A stretch of 64,000 nucleotides of DNA. It comes from Omphiscola glabra (taxonomy: Eukaryota; Mollusca; Gastropoda; Lymnaeidae). Every line of letters starts with the position of its first letter. Position 1 is the first letter of the stretch. The position numbers were made by a program, and so were the translations under genes. The notes below the pieces were generated by a model. It was not told where the DNA came from, made no database searches, and saw only the letters and a program-made list of their open reading frames with translations. The stretch covers positions 1,699,666-1,763,665 of the forward strand of contig OZ024808.1 in NCBI GenBank assembly GCA_964017045.1, written 5' to 3'. Positions 1-10,777 of this stretch are shown piece by piece.

Positions 1-570
1 TACAATTTATTTATAGGACTGGTGATGACATGTACGTTGTGTACAATTTATTTATAGGACTTGTGATGACACGTACGTTGTGTACAATTTATTTATAGGA
101 CTGGTGATGACATGTACGTTGTGTACATTTATTTATAGGATTGGTGATGAGATGTACGTTGTGTACAATTTATTTATTGGATTGGTGATGACCTGTACGC
201 TATGTACAGTCTATTTATGGGATTGGTGATGACATGTACGCTCTGTACAGTTTATAAGATTGGGGATGATATGTACGCTGTGTACAGTCTATTTATGGGA
301 TGGTGATGACATGTACGCTGTGTACAGTCTATTTATGGGATTGGTGATGACATGTACGCTGTGTACAGTCTATTTATTGGATTGGTGATGACCTGTAAGC
401 TGTGTACAGTATATTTATGGGATTGGTGATGACATGTACGTTGTGTATAGTCTATTTATGGGATTGGTGATGACATGTACGCTGTGTACAGTCTATTTAT
501 GGGATTGGTGATGACATGTACGCTCTGTACAGTGTATTTATAGGATTGGGGATGACATGTACGCTGTACA
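1..570. repeat. 41-bp minisatellite, cut by window start
   Basis: About 14 head-to-tail copies of a 41-bp unit containing ATTTATAGGACTGGTGATGA and ending TGTACG(T/C)TGTG. Later copies drift (tacagtctatttatgggatt) and one is shortened near 250. The array runs off the left edge, so its true length is unknown. Confidence 0.95.
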
Positions 571-1092
571 CTTTGATTAAGAAAACACAAGCCATGGACC
601 GTGTCAGATAAACCATAAAAACGACCGACCAAACTACTGCACAGATTTGACCCACTTCCAAACTTTGTCTCAAACTATATTCATTTTAATGGCACATTTC
701 AATGAGCGCCTGCGTCCCAGCAGACAAAAGCCGATTTTACTTCTTGCAATCGATCCGTTACATTACACCCACATTATCGATTATCTCACTTAAACAAACT
801 CCACACTCCTTTCCATCCCCCAAACACCCCCATTCCCTTCCCGTCTCTCGTCCATTCATGCAGCCATCAACAAACCGGAAATCGTCAGAGCAGCCATTGA
901 TGGGCACGAGCCATTTAAAAAAAAAAAAACGATCGATGGCGGCTATTAAATTGGGCCAATCAGAAACAAGATAAGTTTAAACCCTCTGCAGCGAAGGAGT
1001 TGCTGTAAGACGCTTGTGTTATCCAGCTGCTGTAAAAATTTGCGTTGCTCAGTAATAAACAGAAATCTGTTCGCAGAGTTACTTTCTAAAGT
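571..1092. other. Unassigned stretch
   Basis: No gene supported. A 90-codon open frame at 702-974 has low-complexity, proline-rich composition, no splice context and no recognisable motif. A CCAAT motif (TTGGGCCAATCAG) lies near 951. Confidence 0.5.
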
Positions 1093-1955
1093 GTCTTTAG
1101 ATTTAAAAACCTACTTTTAAAAACACCTACATTTAAAATCACCTAATTTAAAAACACCTACTTTTAAAAACACCTACATTTAAAAACACCTACATTTAAA
1201 AAACACCTACATTTAAAATCACCTAATTTAAAAACACCTACATTTAAAAACACCTACTTTTAAAAACACCTACATTTAAAAATACCTACTTTAAAAACAC
1301 CTACTTTTAAAAACACCTATATTTAAAAATAACCTAATTTAAAACACCTACATTTAAAAATCACCTAATTTAAAAACACCTAATTTTAAAAATCACCTAA
1401 TTTAAAAACACCTACATTTAAAAATCACCTAATTTAAAAACACCTACTTTTAAAAACACCTACTTTAAAAAAAAAAAGTTAAAAATCACCTAATTTAAAA
1501 ACACCTACATTTAAAAATCACCTAATTTAAAAACACCTACTTTTAAAAACACCTACATTTAAAAATCACCTAATTTAAAAACACCTACTTTTAAAAACAC
1601 CTACATTTAAAAATAACCTAATTTAAAACACCTACATTTAAAAATCACCTAATTTAAAAACACCTAATTTTAAAAATCACCTAATTTAAAAACACCTACA
1701 TTTAAACATCACCTAATTTAAAAACACCTACATTTAAAAATCACCTAATTTAAAAACACCTACTTTTAAAAACACCTACATTTAAAAATCACCTAATTTA
1801 AAAACACCTACATTTAAAAATCACCTAATTTAAAAACACCTAATTTTAAAAAATCACCTAATTTAAAAACACCTACATTTAAAAATCACCTAATTTAAAA
1901 ACACCTACTTTTAAAAATCACCTAATTTTAAAATCACCTAATTTAAAAACACCTA
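1093..1955. repeat. AT-rich 15-17-bp minisatellite
   Basis: Dozens of irregular copies of TTTAAAAACACCTAC and TTTAAAAATCACCTAA alternate without a strict period. Larger blocks recur: the order of variants near 1320-1400 is repeated near 1610-1700, so higher-order duplication is likely. Confidence 0.9.
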
Positions 1956-2043
1956 CATAGCCTACATTAAAAAAAAACTACATTTATACATAGATATCAA
2001 TTCACCCTAGACTTAATCTATTTGGTAAACTAATGCAGTGGGC

Positions 2044-2064
2044 TTAGGGTTAAGGTTAGGGTTT
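2044..2064 (+). repeat. Short telomere-like interstitial motif
   Basis: TTAGGGTTAAGGTTAGGG, a short degenerate run of the animal telomere hexamer. Too short to call an interstitial telomere. It may instead be the outer end of the adjoining CCCGGG-rich transposon-like piece. Confidence 0.3.
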
Positions 2065-2130
2065 CTCATTTACGGAGTCTTGCTTATCCCGGGAAAACGG
2101 GATTAAAATTTCCCGGGAAATCCCGGGATG
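2058..2130. mobile_element. Possible hAT transposon end fragment
   Basis: AGGGTTTCTCATT followed by repeated CCCGGGAAA / TTTCCCGGG motifs in both orientations, a pattern seen at ends of some animal hAT elements. No partner end or target duplication was found. Confidence 0.3.
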
Positions 2131-3519
2131 AAATTAATTTAATTAAAATACTCCGAAATTCTATAAAAGAGTTGGCATACATTTTAAACATAAAAGGTGT
2201 TCCCTTGGGTTATCCAGGGGCGTGGAGATAGGCAATTTGCTGTCTAGGGAACCAGCTTATCCTCCTAAAGGATAATCTCAGGGTTTTGCGATTTCGTCCT
2301 GTGAACTCTAACCCATCCTCACATTGTGACGGACGGATGCCATGAAAAAAAAAAACTGTAAATGGATTATATAGATTCTAGGGGGCGAAACTAAGCATAC
2401 CCTAGGGGGCGCCACAACCGGAATTAATTTATGATTGTATATAGCGTGGGCGACGGAATCAGAACTGGTCTTTTGTGGCAATCTTTAATTTCGGTGCTGA
2501 AAATTGGCGCCCATGGCTGCCCTGTTTTCCGATGGTCTAAGGAGCCCCCCCCCCCAACCACACCCACCCAAACCCCCTTTCTATAGGTAAGTCCATAACT
2601 AGCTTACAATGATTTTAAAGTTTTAAAAAGTGATCTTTTGTTGAAACAGGGATCAGTGGCGCGCTTAGGGCAGGGACAGATAAACCTAAGAATTCCTGTC
2701 TCAAGACTTGGCTGTGATTGTCCAGTACATTTTGGACATGGATTCAGTGGCGACGTAAGGTGGGTGATGGTCCGCCCCGGTTGCTACTATTTCTCATTAA
2801 TCGAGGGGTGGCATTTTCGGCTAGCAGTACAAACAGCAGAGTCGTTTTCATGGAAGGTGTCGTAAAAATTCTTAGCGCAACCCCCCCCCCCCCTCCCGTT
2901 CTATCATCTTCTGCCCGCACACGTTTTTCATAAAGTATTACGGCTCGCCTCTTACATTTTGAGTTGTGCAGGCCTGCTTTAGGTTGCTGACTTTTGTATC
3001 CCACCTTTTGCCAAGAAGTTAACGTAGACAAGTTAGGTAGAGATGGTCTAGTTATCAAGAAGTTTGTTCATATCAAGAATTTTGTTCACATCAAGTAGCA
3101 AGAAGTTTGTTCATATTAAGAAGTTTGTTCATATATACAAATGAAATGAACTTTTGCTATTTAACCATTGTAAAAATAATATTTCTCATCAGCATCAATG
3201 TCATACTTAACATACTGACGCCTAGGTCAGGTGTAGGGTGCAATTTCGAGAGTTCGCCCCGAATATTTAGTCTAGATTTGCCACTGACAGAGTAGCGTTT
3301 TCGGCCAACTGCAGGCTTTTGCCGTGGTGGGATGTGGCAAAAATCTTGACCCCTCCCCAGTTCGAACTGACCCGAGCTACGCCCCTGACTGGAGGGGTGT
3401 TCTCGTCGTTTGGCTGTTTTAAAAAAAAAGGGGGGAAAGGGACGGATAGGCCAACTGCTGTCGCCTTGAAAACAAAAACACAAAAATAATTACACGATAG
3501 GCTCCCTTTGGCTGCCAAA
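2131..3519. other. Mosaic of old repeat fragments, no gene
   Basis: Several CAGTGGCG-type ends occur (near 2653 and 2746), with poly-C at 2881-2894 and GC-rich remnants (AGCTACGCCCCTGA near 3375) typical of decayed non-autonomous transposons. Open frames here overlap on opposite strands and span the homopolymers, so I do not call a protein. Confidence 0.5.
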
Positions 3520-3640
3520 TCTCGGAATTATCTTTCATTTGATACCTCATTTGGTCTTACAAACCCAGCAACAATATTTTTAATCGTTTTTTAATCCCAA
3601 CCTCTCAATTTTGGTACCCGTGTACCAATAGGTGCAGCCT
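3520..3640. repeat. Dispersed repeat R1, partial copy
   Basis: Shares TTATCTTTCATTTGATACC, TTTGGTCTTACAAACCCA and the end GGTACCCGTGTACCAATAGG with copies at 4.1-4.3, 43.2-43.4 and 61.9-62.1 kb. The end contains a short palindrome, GGTACCCGTGTACC. No coding capacity; class unknown. Confidence 0.7.
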
Positions 3641-3754
3641 ATATAAATACTGTATATATAGGCCTATATATATATAGCTGAACATGAAATCACAAGAAAA
3701 ACAAGGCCTATGATAAAGTTAAAAATTGTATTGTTTTGTGATTCCCCTTATTCT

Positions 3755-3894
3755 TATGCTCTGTTCACACGATCGAATTTTCATCGCATTTCTTTTTAAA
3801 ATTTTCATGCACTTTATTGTGGTTACAAAATAGTGCGTTCAAAAAGAGATTTGACGACAATTTGACCAAAATTCAATCGTGTGAACTGAGCATG
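3755..3894. mobile_element. Inverted-repeat MITE
   Basis: The 140-bp segment folds on itself. The left end ATGCTCTGTTCACACGATCG is complementary to the right end CGTGTGAACTGAGCAT, and TTTTCATCGCATTTC pairs with GAGATTTGACGACAATTT. No open frame. It shares the core GTGCGTTCAAAAAGA with the larger palindrome at 17129-17404, so the two probably belong to one family. Confidence 0.65.
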
Positions 3895-4059
3895 TACTCA
3901 AATTGACCTAAGATAATCCAATTCTGAAACGTATACAACGGTCATAGTTTGTTTCGTAAAAGTATTTTTTATTTGTGTTTTGATTGACGTTTTCGCTGCA
4001 GTGAAAATCTCTCCACATTTTCTAATTTTTGGAACGAAATGACATTTGAATAGCATTGA

Positions 4060-4315
4060 GTTTAATGTGTCCCGGGTCCGAAAGGGGGCGCTGCGTGTCC
4101 GTTTACATTTTGACTAATGCTATTCGGATGTTATTTGTAGTAGTTTATTTTAGTTAAAATGAAAAATTAAGTTTACAAACGTATAGTACATACAATTATC
4201 TTTCATTTGATACCTCATTTGGTCTTACAAACCCAACAAAAATATTTTAAATCGTATTTTAATCCCAACCTCCCAATTCTGGTACAAATGTACCAATAGG
4301 TGCAGCCTTTTTGGA
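4060..4315. repeat. Dispersed repeat R1, longest copy
   Basis: Begins around CCCGGGTCCGAAAGGG, then TAGTTTATTTTAGTTAAAATG, TTATCTTTCATTTGATACC, and ends GTACCAATAGGTGCAGCC. It matches the copy at 61.87-62.11 kb almost throughout. Boundaries are estimated from shared blocks. Confidence 0.7.
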
Positions 4316-5327
4316 ATGTTTCTCTCAAATTTTATTCCGTGGTAGTTCGATTTGTTTGTATATGAAAGTCTCCTGGACGCATGAATATAATTTATTTCGA
4401 AATTAAAAAAGAATTGGTGGACTTATTCTGTGTTTTTCTATTCATCTTGATTAATATAAACAATAACAGTCAACGCAATGGACTACGACGAGTCGATTGT
4501 TTTGTCACGTGATAAGCGTAAGTACCAGTAAGACTTCCGGGAGGCTGTCTGCAACACACTAGTCGCTCACAACAAATTTTTCTTCAAACAACTTTCTTCC
4601 TTTAATCATAACTGAATTATAATTATTGTCACATTTATGAATGTCATTTAAACAAACACGTGTATTCAAGAATATTTTGAAAAGTAAAATGTTTAATTAA
4701 CATTGGGGAAGCGCTGATGGAGACAAAGATTTTGCTTTAAAATTAATGCTAATGGCTGATCAGCTGTTATCTGTTGTTATGTGTAGCATAGGCTACCGAA
4801 GGCTTACTCGTATCACGTGACAAAACAAGGAAGTGACTCATCGAAGTCCATTAACAAATACTTCCGGTTCATGAAAGGCTTGATATGCAGGAAAGGAAGG
4901 CGAGGGAGAGGGGGTGGAGGGTTGACCTTGTCCGCATTTGACGCGAAAGACCATCGGTAAAATCCAAAAATTTCAATACATTGAAACCTACGTTTACGTA
5001 AAAAAAGAAAGTTCATAGTACTTTGCGCCCTCTTCAAGTACCACTGCCAGGACTTCGAAGTACCACCAGTGGTACGCGTACCACAGGTTGAAAACCACAT
5101 GTCCACGGTCTTATTGACCCGGGGGGGGGGGGCATTTGTAAGAGGCCCTATTGTCTGGGGTCTTAAGACGGGGCCCTTTCTTCGCGGGCCCTGCTGTCGG
5201 GGCCCAATTGTCAAGGGCTGTTTGAACTCAAATTTCAATGGGGTGAAAGAGATTTTGAAACGCCAACGGTGTAAACTTCTAAGAGACAGCTAGCTTGGTG
5301 CTAACGTGAACTCGGGCTTTTGTTTCA
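4316..5327. other. Unassigned stretch
   Basis: No splice-consistent gene seen. At 5060-5230 a GC-rich tract with a G run (5119-5131) gives open frames on both strands whose products are low-complexity. Likely decayed repeat sequence. Confidence 0.4.
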
Positions 5328-5680
5328 CGGGTAATGCAGGTCAAACATTGGAATTCGATGCTTTCCTACGGGTAATGCGTGTCAAACATTGGACTTTGTA
5401 CTTGCCTACGGATAATGCGTGTCAAACATTGGAATTCGATGCTTGCCTACGGGTAATGCGTGTCAAACATTGGAATTCGATGCTTGCCTACGGGTAATGC
5501 GTGTCAAACATTGGAATTCGATGCTTGCCTACTGGGTAATGCATGTCAAACATTGGAATTCGATGCTTTCCTACGGATAATGCGTGTCAAACATTGGAAT
5601 TCGATGCTCGCTTACGGGTAATGCGTGTCAAACATTGGAATTCGATGCTTGCCTACGGATAATGCGTGTCAAACATTCCC
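5328..5680. repeat. 41-bp minisatellite
   Basis: Eight to nine copies of a 41-bp unit containing GGGTAATGCGTGTCAAACAT and GAATTCGATGCTTGCCTAC. Short open frames in it are repeat artefacts. Confidence 0.9.
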
Positions 5681-5791
5681 GTTTCTTTGCTAATATATTT
5701 TTTAAACATTTGAATTCTGTTGTTTTCATTTTTGATCGAAGATATTTTACAAATTTTAAGGACTAAATTTAGTTTCACTCATAAATGAAGT

Positions 5792-6278
5792 CAATAGTCA
5801 ATGAAGTAAGTCAATGAATGAAGTAAGTCAATGAAGTAAGTCAATGAAGTAAGTCAATGAAGTAAGTCAATGAAGTAAGTCAATGAAGTAAGTCAATGAA
5901 GTAAGTCAATGAAGTAAGTCAATGAAGTAAGTCAATGAAGTAAGTCAATGAAGTAAGTCAATGAAGTAAGTCAATGAAGTAAGTCAATGAAGTAAGTCAA
6001 TGAAGTAAGTCAATGAAGTAAGTCAATGAAGTAAGTCAATGAAGTAAGTCAATGAAGTAAGTCAATGAAGTAAGTCAATGAAGTAAGTCAATGAAGTAAG
6101 TCAATGAAGTAAGTCAATGAAGTAAGTCAATGAAGTAAGTCAATGAAGTAAGTCAATGAAGTAAGTCAATGAAGTAAGTCAATGAAGTAAGTCAATGAAG
6201 TAAGTCAATGAAGTAAGTCAATGAAGTAAGTCAATGAAGTAAGTCAATGAAGTAAGTCAATGAAGTAAGTCAATGAAG
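5792..6278. repeat. Near-perfect 13-bp satellite with GTAAGT
   Basis: About 36 copies of AATGAAGTAAGTC, essentially without substitutions after the first two units. Each unit contains GAAGTAAGT on the plus strand, a close match to the animal 5' splice-site consensus. The homogeneity implies recent expansion. Confidence 0.95.
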
Positions 6279-6727
6279 TCATGTTGGAGCACCGATTGCT
6301 CATCTCCATGTTGTCATTATGGAATGTCAAATGTCATGGTTATTCCTGTCACTATATAATGCGCCCGTGCGCATATTCCGTGCGGCACATTGGTGTGAGG
6401 GGACGAGTCGTAAGCCAAGTCATGGTTAAATAGCAAGAATATTGTCATACGTCCGGCTTTAGTCAGATGTTAAAATGACGACAGTGCAGAGTTTGACGCA
6501 GAACAAAAAAATAAGAGTAAGGACGTTTGGCTCCGATGGCGAGATGAGCTGCAGATGTGTACAGAAGATTCTAGATGTATTTACTGTCAAAATGTATTTG
6601 TGGTGATGTTTGGGAAAGTGCCTGTCACAAAGACGTTTAGGATCTTTGGAAACCCATGCAGTGGTCACTTCGGAGTGTACCGGGAGCTGGGGGAATTAGT
6701 TTATAGGTTACCAAACTACCGGTCAGG
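6279..6727. other. Unassigned stretch
   Basis: Contains a TATA-like CTATATAATG near 6352 and a GC-rich CGCCCGTGCGC segment. A minus-strand open frame (6459-6668) has no recognisable features. No gene called. Confidence 0.4.
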
Positions 6728-7290
6728 GTGATTCACCTGGCATCAGACTGGGTGATTGACATGGCATCAGACTGGGTGATTGACATGGCCTCGGACTGGG
6801 TGATTGACATGGCATCAGAGTGGGTGATTGACATGGCATCAGACTGGGTGATTGACATGGCCTCAGACTGGGTGATACGCATGGCCTCAGACTGGGTGAT
6901 TCACCTGGCATCAGACTGGGTGATTGACATGGCATCAGACTGGGTGATTGACATGGCCTCGGACTGGGTGATTGACATGGCCTCGGACTGGGTGATTGAC
7001 ATGGCCTCAGACTGGGTGATTCACCTGGCATCAGACTGGGTGATTGACATGGCCTCGGACTGAGTGATTGACATGGCCTCAGACTGGGTGATTGACATGG
7101 CCTCGGACTGGGTGATTGACATGGCCTCGGACTGGGTGATTGACATGGCCTCAGACTGGGTGATTGACATGACCTCAGACTGGGTGATTGACATGGCCTC
7201 GGACTGGGTGATTGACCTGGCCTCGGACTGGATTATTGACATGGCCTCGGAATGGGTGATTGACCTGGCCTCGGACTGGGTGGACTACCC
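6728..7290. repeat. 24-bp minisatellite, open on both strands
   Basis: About 23 copies of a 24-bp unit such as GTGATTGACATGGCCTCAGA plus CTGG. Because 24 is divisible by three, the plus strand reads IDMASDWV repeats and the minus strand MSITQSEA repeats. An in-frame TGA at 7061-7063 and the lack of splice context or unique sequence argue against translation. Confidence 0.95.
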
Positions 7291-7443
7291 AATTCATTTT
7301 TAGAAAAACTGTTACCCGTGAAAATACTTTGCTTTGGGATGACAATCACATGGATTGATTAAACATCGTACGTGTTTCACCACGGCCAGTGTTTTGTTGG
7401 ATGCTCAAGTTTTAGTTCTTCACATCACCTGCACATGCTAACG

Positions 7444-7643
7444 CAGCGGTTCTCAACCTGTGGATCGCGACCCTTTGAGGGTCGAATGACCCTTTCACAG
7501 GGGTCGCCTAAGACCATCGGAAAACACAATATATAATTTACAATTATGAAGTGGCAACGAAAATAATTTTGTGGTTGGGGGTTCGTCACAACATGAGGAA
7601 CTGTGTTAAAGGGTCGCGGCATTAGGACGGTTGAGAACCACTG
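7444..7643. mobile_element. hAT-type MITE with perfect 8-bp TSD
   Basis: A 200-bp element with terminal inverted repeats CAGCGGTTCTCAACC and GGTTGAGAACCACTG. It is flanked by the exact 8-bp duplication TGCTAACG (7436-7443 and 7644-7651), the length made by hAT transposases. No coding capacity, so it was mobilised in trans. Copies of the family lie at 23561-23758 and 25119-25582. Confidence 0.93.
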
Positions 7644-8129
7644 TGCTAACGTGACCTACATCTGCTTGCATGACCTAAATCTACTTAGATGACCTACATT
7701 TGCTCACGCCAAATGGCAAAACAGTAGGCATCTTTTACAAACAAGCATTTACTAAAAAGTAATTTTGTCCCATTCCCAGACACATACCCGTTAACATCAA
7801 ACAAGCACAGCCCCCTCCACTACCCAAACCCACCCCCCCCCCCTTCTTTACACTCAGTGTGTTATTATCTGTCGTGTACATCCATACATTATTGACAAAA
7901 TCAGTGCAGACAAGACTTTGATCAAAGGTGTTTGTATTTGTAAACTTTTAAGTTGTTCTTAAAACATGCAACTAAAAAAATTTGACCTGGAGCTGGGTGG
8001 TCCGGAAAGCAACGGAAGAAAACAGAGAAAAGTAGAGAGAGGGTGAGGAAATGGTTACAAAATAGCACTACATTGTGGAGTAAAAAACACAGGCTGAATA
8101 CACTTTGGCTCCAAAGACAGTGTTTACGA

Positions 8130-8676
8130 TTAATCTTCATCAGCTTCTTCATCAGCTTCTTCATCAGCTTCTTCATCAGCTTCTTCTTCATCAGCTTCTT
8201 CTTCTTCTACATTCTGAGGGCCCTGGATCCTTCCGGTTCCTCTAATAAAGTTGAGCTCATGATCGTTGTCAATAATTCGTATGATTTGAACTATGACCCC
8301 TGGGGGAAAGGACTCGACCATCTCTCTGAATTCAATCAGAGAAAATTCCTTGCGAACTTTCCAAAGCTCGTAACGATCTCGTGATATTCTTATGAGTTGT
8401 CTTCGTAAACCAAGATGTATGCCACCTGCCTTACGTTCTTTTTCTCGATCATCGCCATCCATTAAATCAGTGGGGAAATTGACGGCGAGTCTTGGGTCAA
8501 AGGAATCTCTTCGTATCATGAAAGAATTAATTTTTCTTTGAAACTTCACAGAGGCGCCCTTCAAGATGTCGATGTGGACGTAGTAGTCTTCGTCTGGCTG
8601 CCAGTCTGCTGGAAATCCTTTTGCTCCTAGGGCAATCTTTTCGATGCTCTCAATAAGAGTGTCAACGTCAGTATTC
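8130..8676 (-). CDS. Gene A, main exon: small acidic-tailed protein, A/B family
   Basis: Function unknown. The exon starts after a good acceptor (minus strand TTTTCGTTGCAG, AG at 8678-8677) in phase 2 and ends at TAA (8132-8130). In the 191-aa model the visible motifs are YYVHID (41-46), KINSFM (58-63), DPR (70-72), YELWK (112-116), FS (121-122), ES (131-132) and IIRIIDN (141-147), then a tail of E/D/A repeats (167-191). The same motif series, in order, occurs in gene B at 29.75-30.13 kb, whose main exon also starts in phase 2 at E-x-T-D, so the two are paralogues. There is no signal peptide or membrane segment, so a cytosolic or nuclear protein is likely. The acidic tail is encoded by a GAAGCTGAT-type microsatellite and may vary in length. 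I do not recognise a named family. Confidence 0.8.
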
Positions 8677-8734
8677 CTGCAACGAAAACACAAATGAATT
8701 TAAGCAATATTTTTATTACACAACTTGCCACATA

Positions 8735-9385
8735 TAATGACAACATGTCATGTGCATACACAACTTACAACTAACGACAAGTGCATACACAACTTACAAC
8801 TAACGACATGTGCATACACAGCTTACAACTAATGACAAGTGCATACACAACTTACAACTAACGACATGTGCATACACAACTTACAACTAACGACATGTGC
8901 ATACACAACTTACAACTAACGACATGTGCATACACAACTTACAACTAACGACAAGTGCATACACAACTTACAACTAACGGCATGTGCATACACAACTTAC
9001 GACTAATGACATGTGCATACACAACTTACAACTAACGACATGTGCATACACAACTTACAACTAACGACAAGTGCATACACAACTTACAACTAACGGCATG
9101 TGCATACACAACTTACAACTAACGACATGTGCATACACAACTAACAACTAATGACATGTGCGTACACAACTTACAACTAATGACATGTGCATATACAAAT
9201 AATGACATGTGCATACACAACTTACACATAATGACATGTGCATACACAACGTACAAATAATGACATGTGCATACACAACATACAAATAATGACATGTGCA
9301 TACACAACTTACACATAATGACATGTGCATACACAACGTACAACTAATGACAAGTGCATACACAACTTACAACTAATGAGAACAC
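8735..9385. repeat. 30-bp minisatellite filling the gene A intron
   Basis: About 21 copies of a 30-bp unit containing ACAACTTACAACTAACGACA and TGTGCATAC. On the minus strand, which is the sense strand of gene A, each unit carries TTGTAAGTTG, a donor-like motif. Short open frames here are repeat shadows. Confidence 0.93.
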
Positions 9386-9414
9386 TCTAATCTTTTTCTT
9401 TGCTTCTTTGCCAT
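9386..9414 (-). CDS. Gene A, candidate start exon
   Basis: On the minus strand ATGGCAAAGAAGCAAAGAAA opens a frame reading MAKKQRKRLE, ending GA before GTGTTC. Splicing to the exon at 8676 rebuilds a GAG codon and gives E-N-T-D-V. Gene B's first exon also ends GA and gives E-E-T-D-I. The phase and residue match favour this exon. The donor GTGTTC is weak, and a strong GTAAGT lies just downstream but only after an in-frame stop. Another upstream exon remains possible. Confidence 0.4.
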
Positions 9415-9585
9415 GCAATCTATTCATTGGTCCAAACTTGGAGCCAAGCTATCATTAGTTTGATATAAAACACTTCGCTATCAAATTATGATTTCGATCG
9501 AAAGACCAACAATGCCCGGGTCTCACGATGCGACACAACACTTCCAGGATATTGTTGAGTATGCGCATTCCCTAGTGCAATTGTG

Positions 9586-10412
9586 TTTTATTGTGCGCGG
9601 TGTGTCTTGTGTTTTATTGTGTGCGGTGTGTCTAGTGTTTTATTGTGCGCGGTGTGTCTTGTGTTTTATTGTGTACGGTGTGTCTAGTGTTTTATTGTGC
9701 GCGGTGTGTCTTGTGTTTTATTGTGTGCGGTGTGTCTTGTGTTTTATTGTGTGTGGTGTGTCTTGTGTTTTATTGTGTACGGTGTGTCTAGTGTTTTATT
9801 GTGTACGGTGTGTCTTGTGTTTTATTGTGTACGGTGTGTCTAGTGTTTTATTGTGTGAGGTGTGTCTAGTGTTTTATTGTGTACAGTGTGTCTAGTGTTT
9901 TATTGTGTACGGTGTGTCTAGTGTTTTATTGTGTGAGGTGTGTCTAGTGTTTTATTGTGTGCGGTGTGTCTAGTGTTTTATTGTTTGCAGCGTGTCTAGT
10001 TTTATTGTGCGCGGTGTGTCAAGTGTTTTATTGTGCGTGGTGTGTCTAGTGTTTTATTGTGTGCGGTGTGTCTTATGTTTTATTGTGTGCAGCGTGTCTA
10101 GTGTTTTATTGTGTCCGGTGTGTCTAGTGTTTTATTGTGTGCGGTGTGTCTAGTGTTTTATTGTGTGCGGTGTGTCTTGTGTTTTATTGTGTGCTGCGTG
10201 TCGTGTTTTATTGTGTGCGGTGTGTCTGGTGTTTTATTGTGTGCAGCGTATCTAGTGTTTTATTGTGTGCGGCGTGTCTAGTGTTTTATTGTGTGCAGCG
10301 TGTCTAGTGTTTTATTGTACGCGGTGTGTCTAGTGTTTTATTGTGCGCGGTGTGTCTAGTATTTATTGTGTGCAGTGTGTCTAGTGTTTTATTGTGTACG
10401 GTGTGTCTTGTG
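9586..10412. repeat. 26-bp minisatellite
   Basis: About 31 copies of a 26-bp unit containing GTGTTTTATTGTGTGCGG and TGTGTCTA. Variants alternate (gcgcgg, gtacgg, gtgcag). A hydrophobic open frame at 9488-9895 is an artefact. Confidence 0.93.
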
Positions 10413-10589
10413 TTTAGTTAACGAACGCTTTTCCCGCCTTTGGGGTTTGTGAGGTAATGTACTGCAACTGCGACAACGTGTCTACAGTCTGTCATTGGTG
10501 CACGTGCACTTGCCTTTAGCAGTCGACGAGAAAGCATTGTGGAAGAAGGATGAACTACAATCTGCCACTTATAACGAGCTGAGTATATC

Positions 10590-10750
10590 TGACACAAATC
10601 TCTGATACCCACGCTCCTGTTAAATCTGGCACAGATATCTTATAGCTCCCACCTCCCTTTGTTAAATCTATCAAAAATGTCTGACACTCAAACGAACCCC
10701 AGTTAAGTCTGTTACACATATCTAATTCCCCCCTCTCTCCACCACCCAGT
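10590..10750. repeat. Dispersed repeat fragment near the 52-bp array
   Basis: Shares GTTAAATCTG, TGTTACA(C/A)ATATCTAAT and C-rich spacers with 18390-18475. It probably belongs to the same old interspersed repeat that borders the neighbouring satellite. Confidence 0.45.
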
Positions 10751-10777
10751 GTTTCTTTCGGACATTTTTCTCCCAGG

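Noticed and set aside
702..974. Plus-strand frame of 90 codons
   Set aside because: Low-complexity composition, an A-run inside, no splice or promoter context, no motif.
6723..7303. Repeat proteins IDMASDWV (plus) and MSITQSEA (minus)
   Set aside because: 24-bp minisatellite artefact; in-frame stop in the plus frame at 7061.
9488..9895. Hydrophobic CVLCFIV-rich frame
   Set aside because: 26-bp repeat read through. Hydrophobicity comes from TGTGTTTTATTG, not membrane selection.
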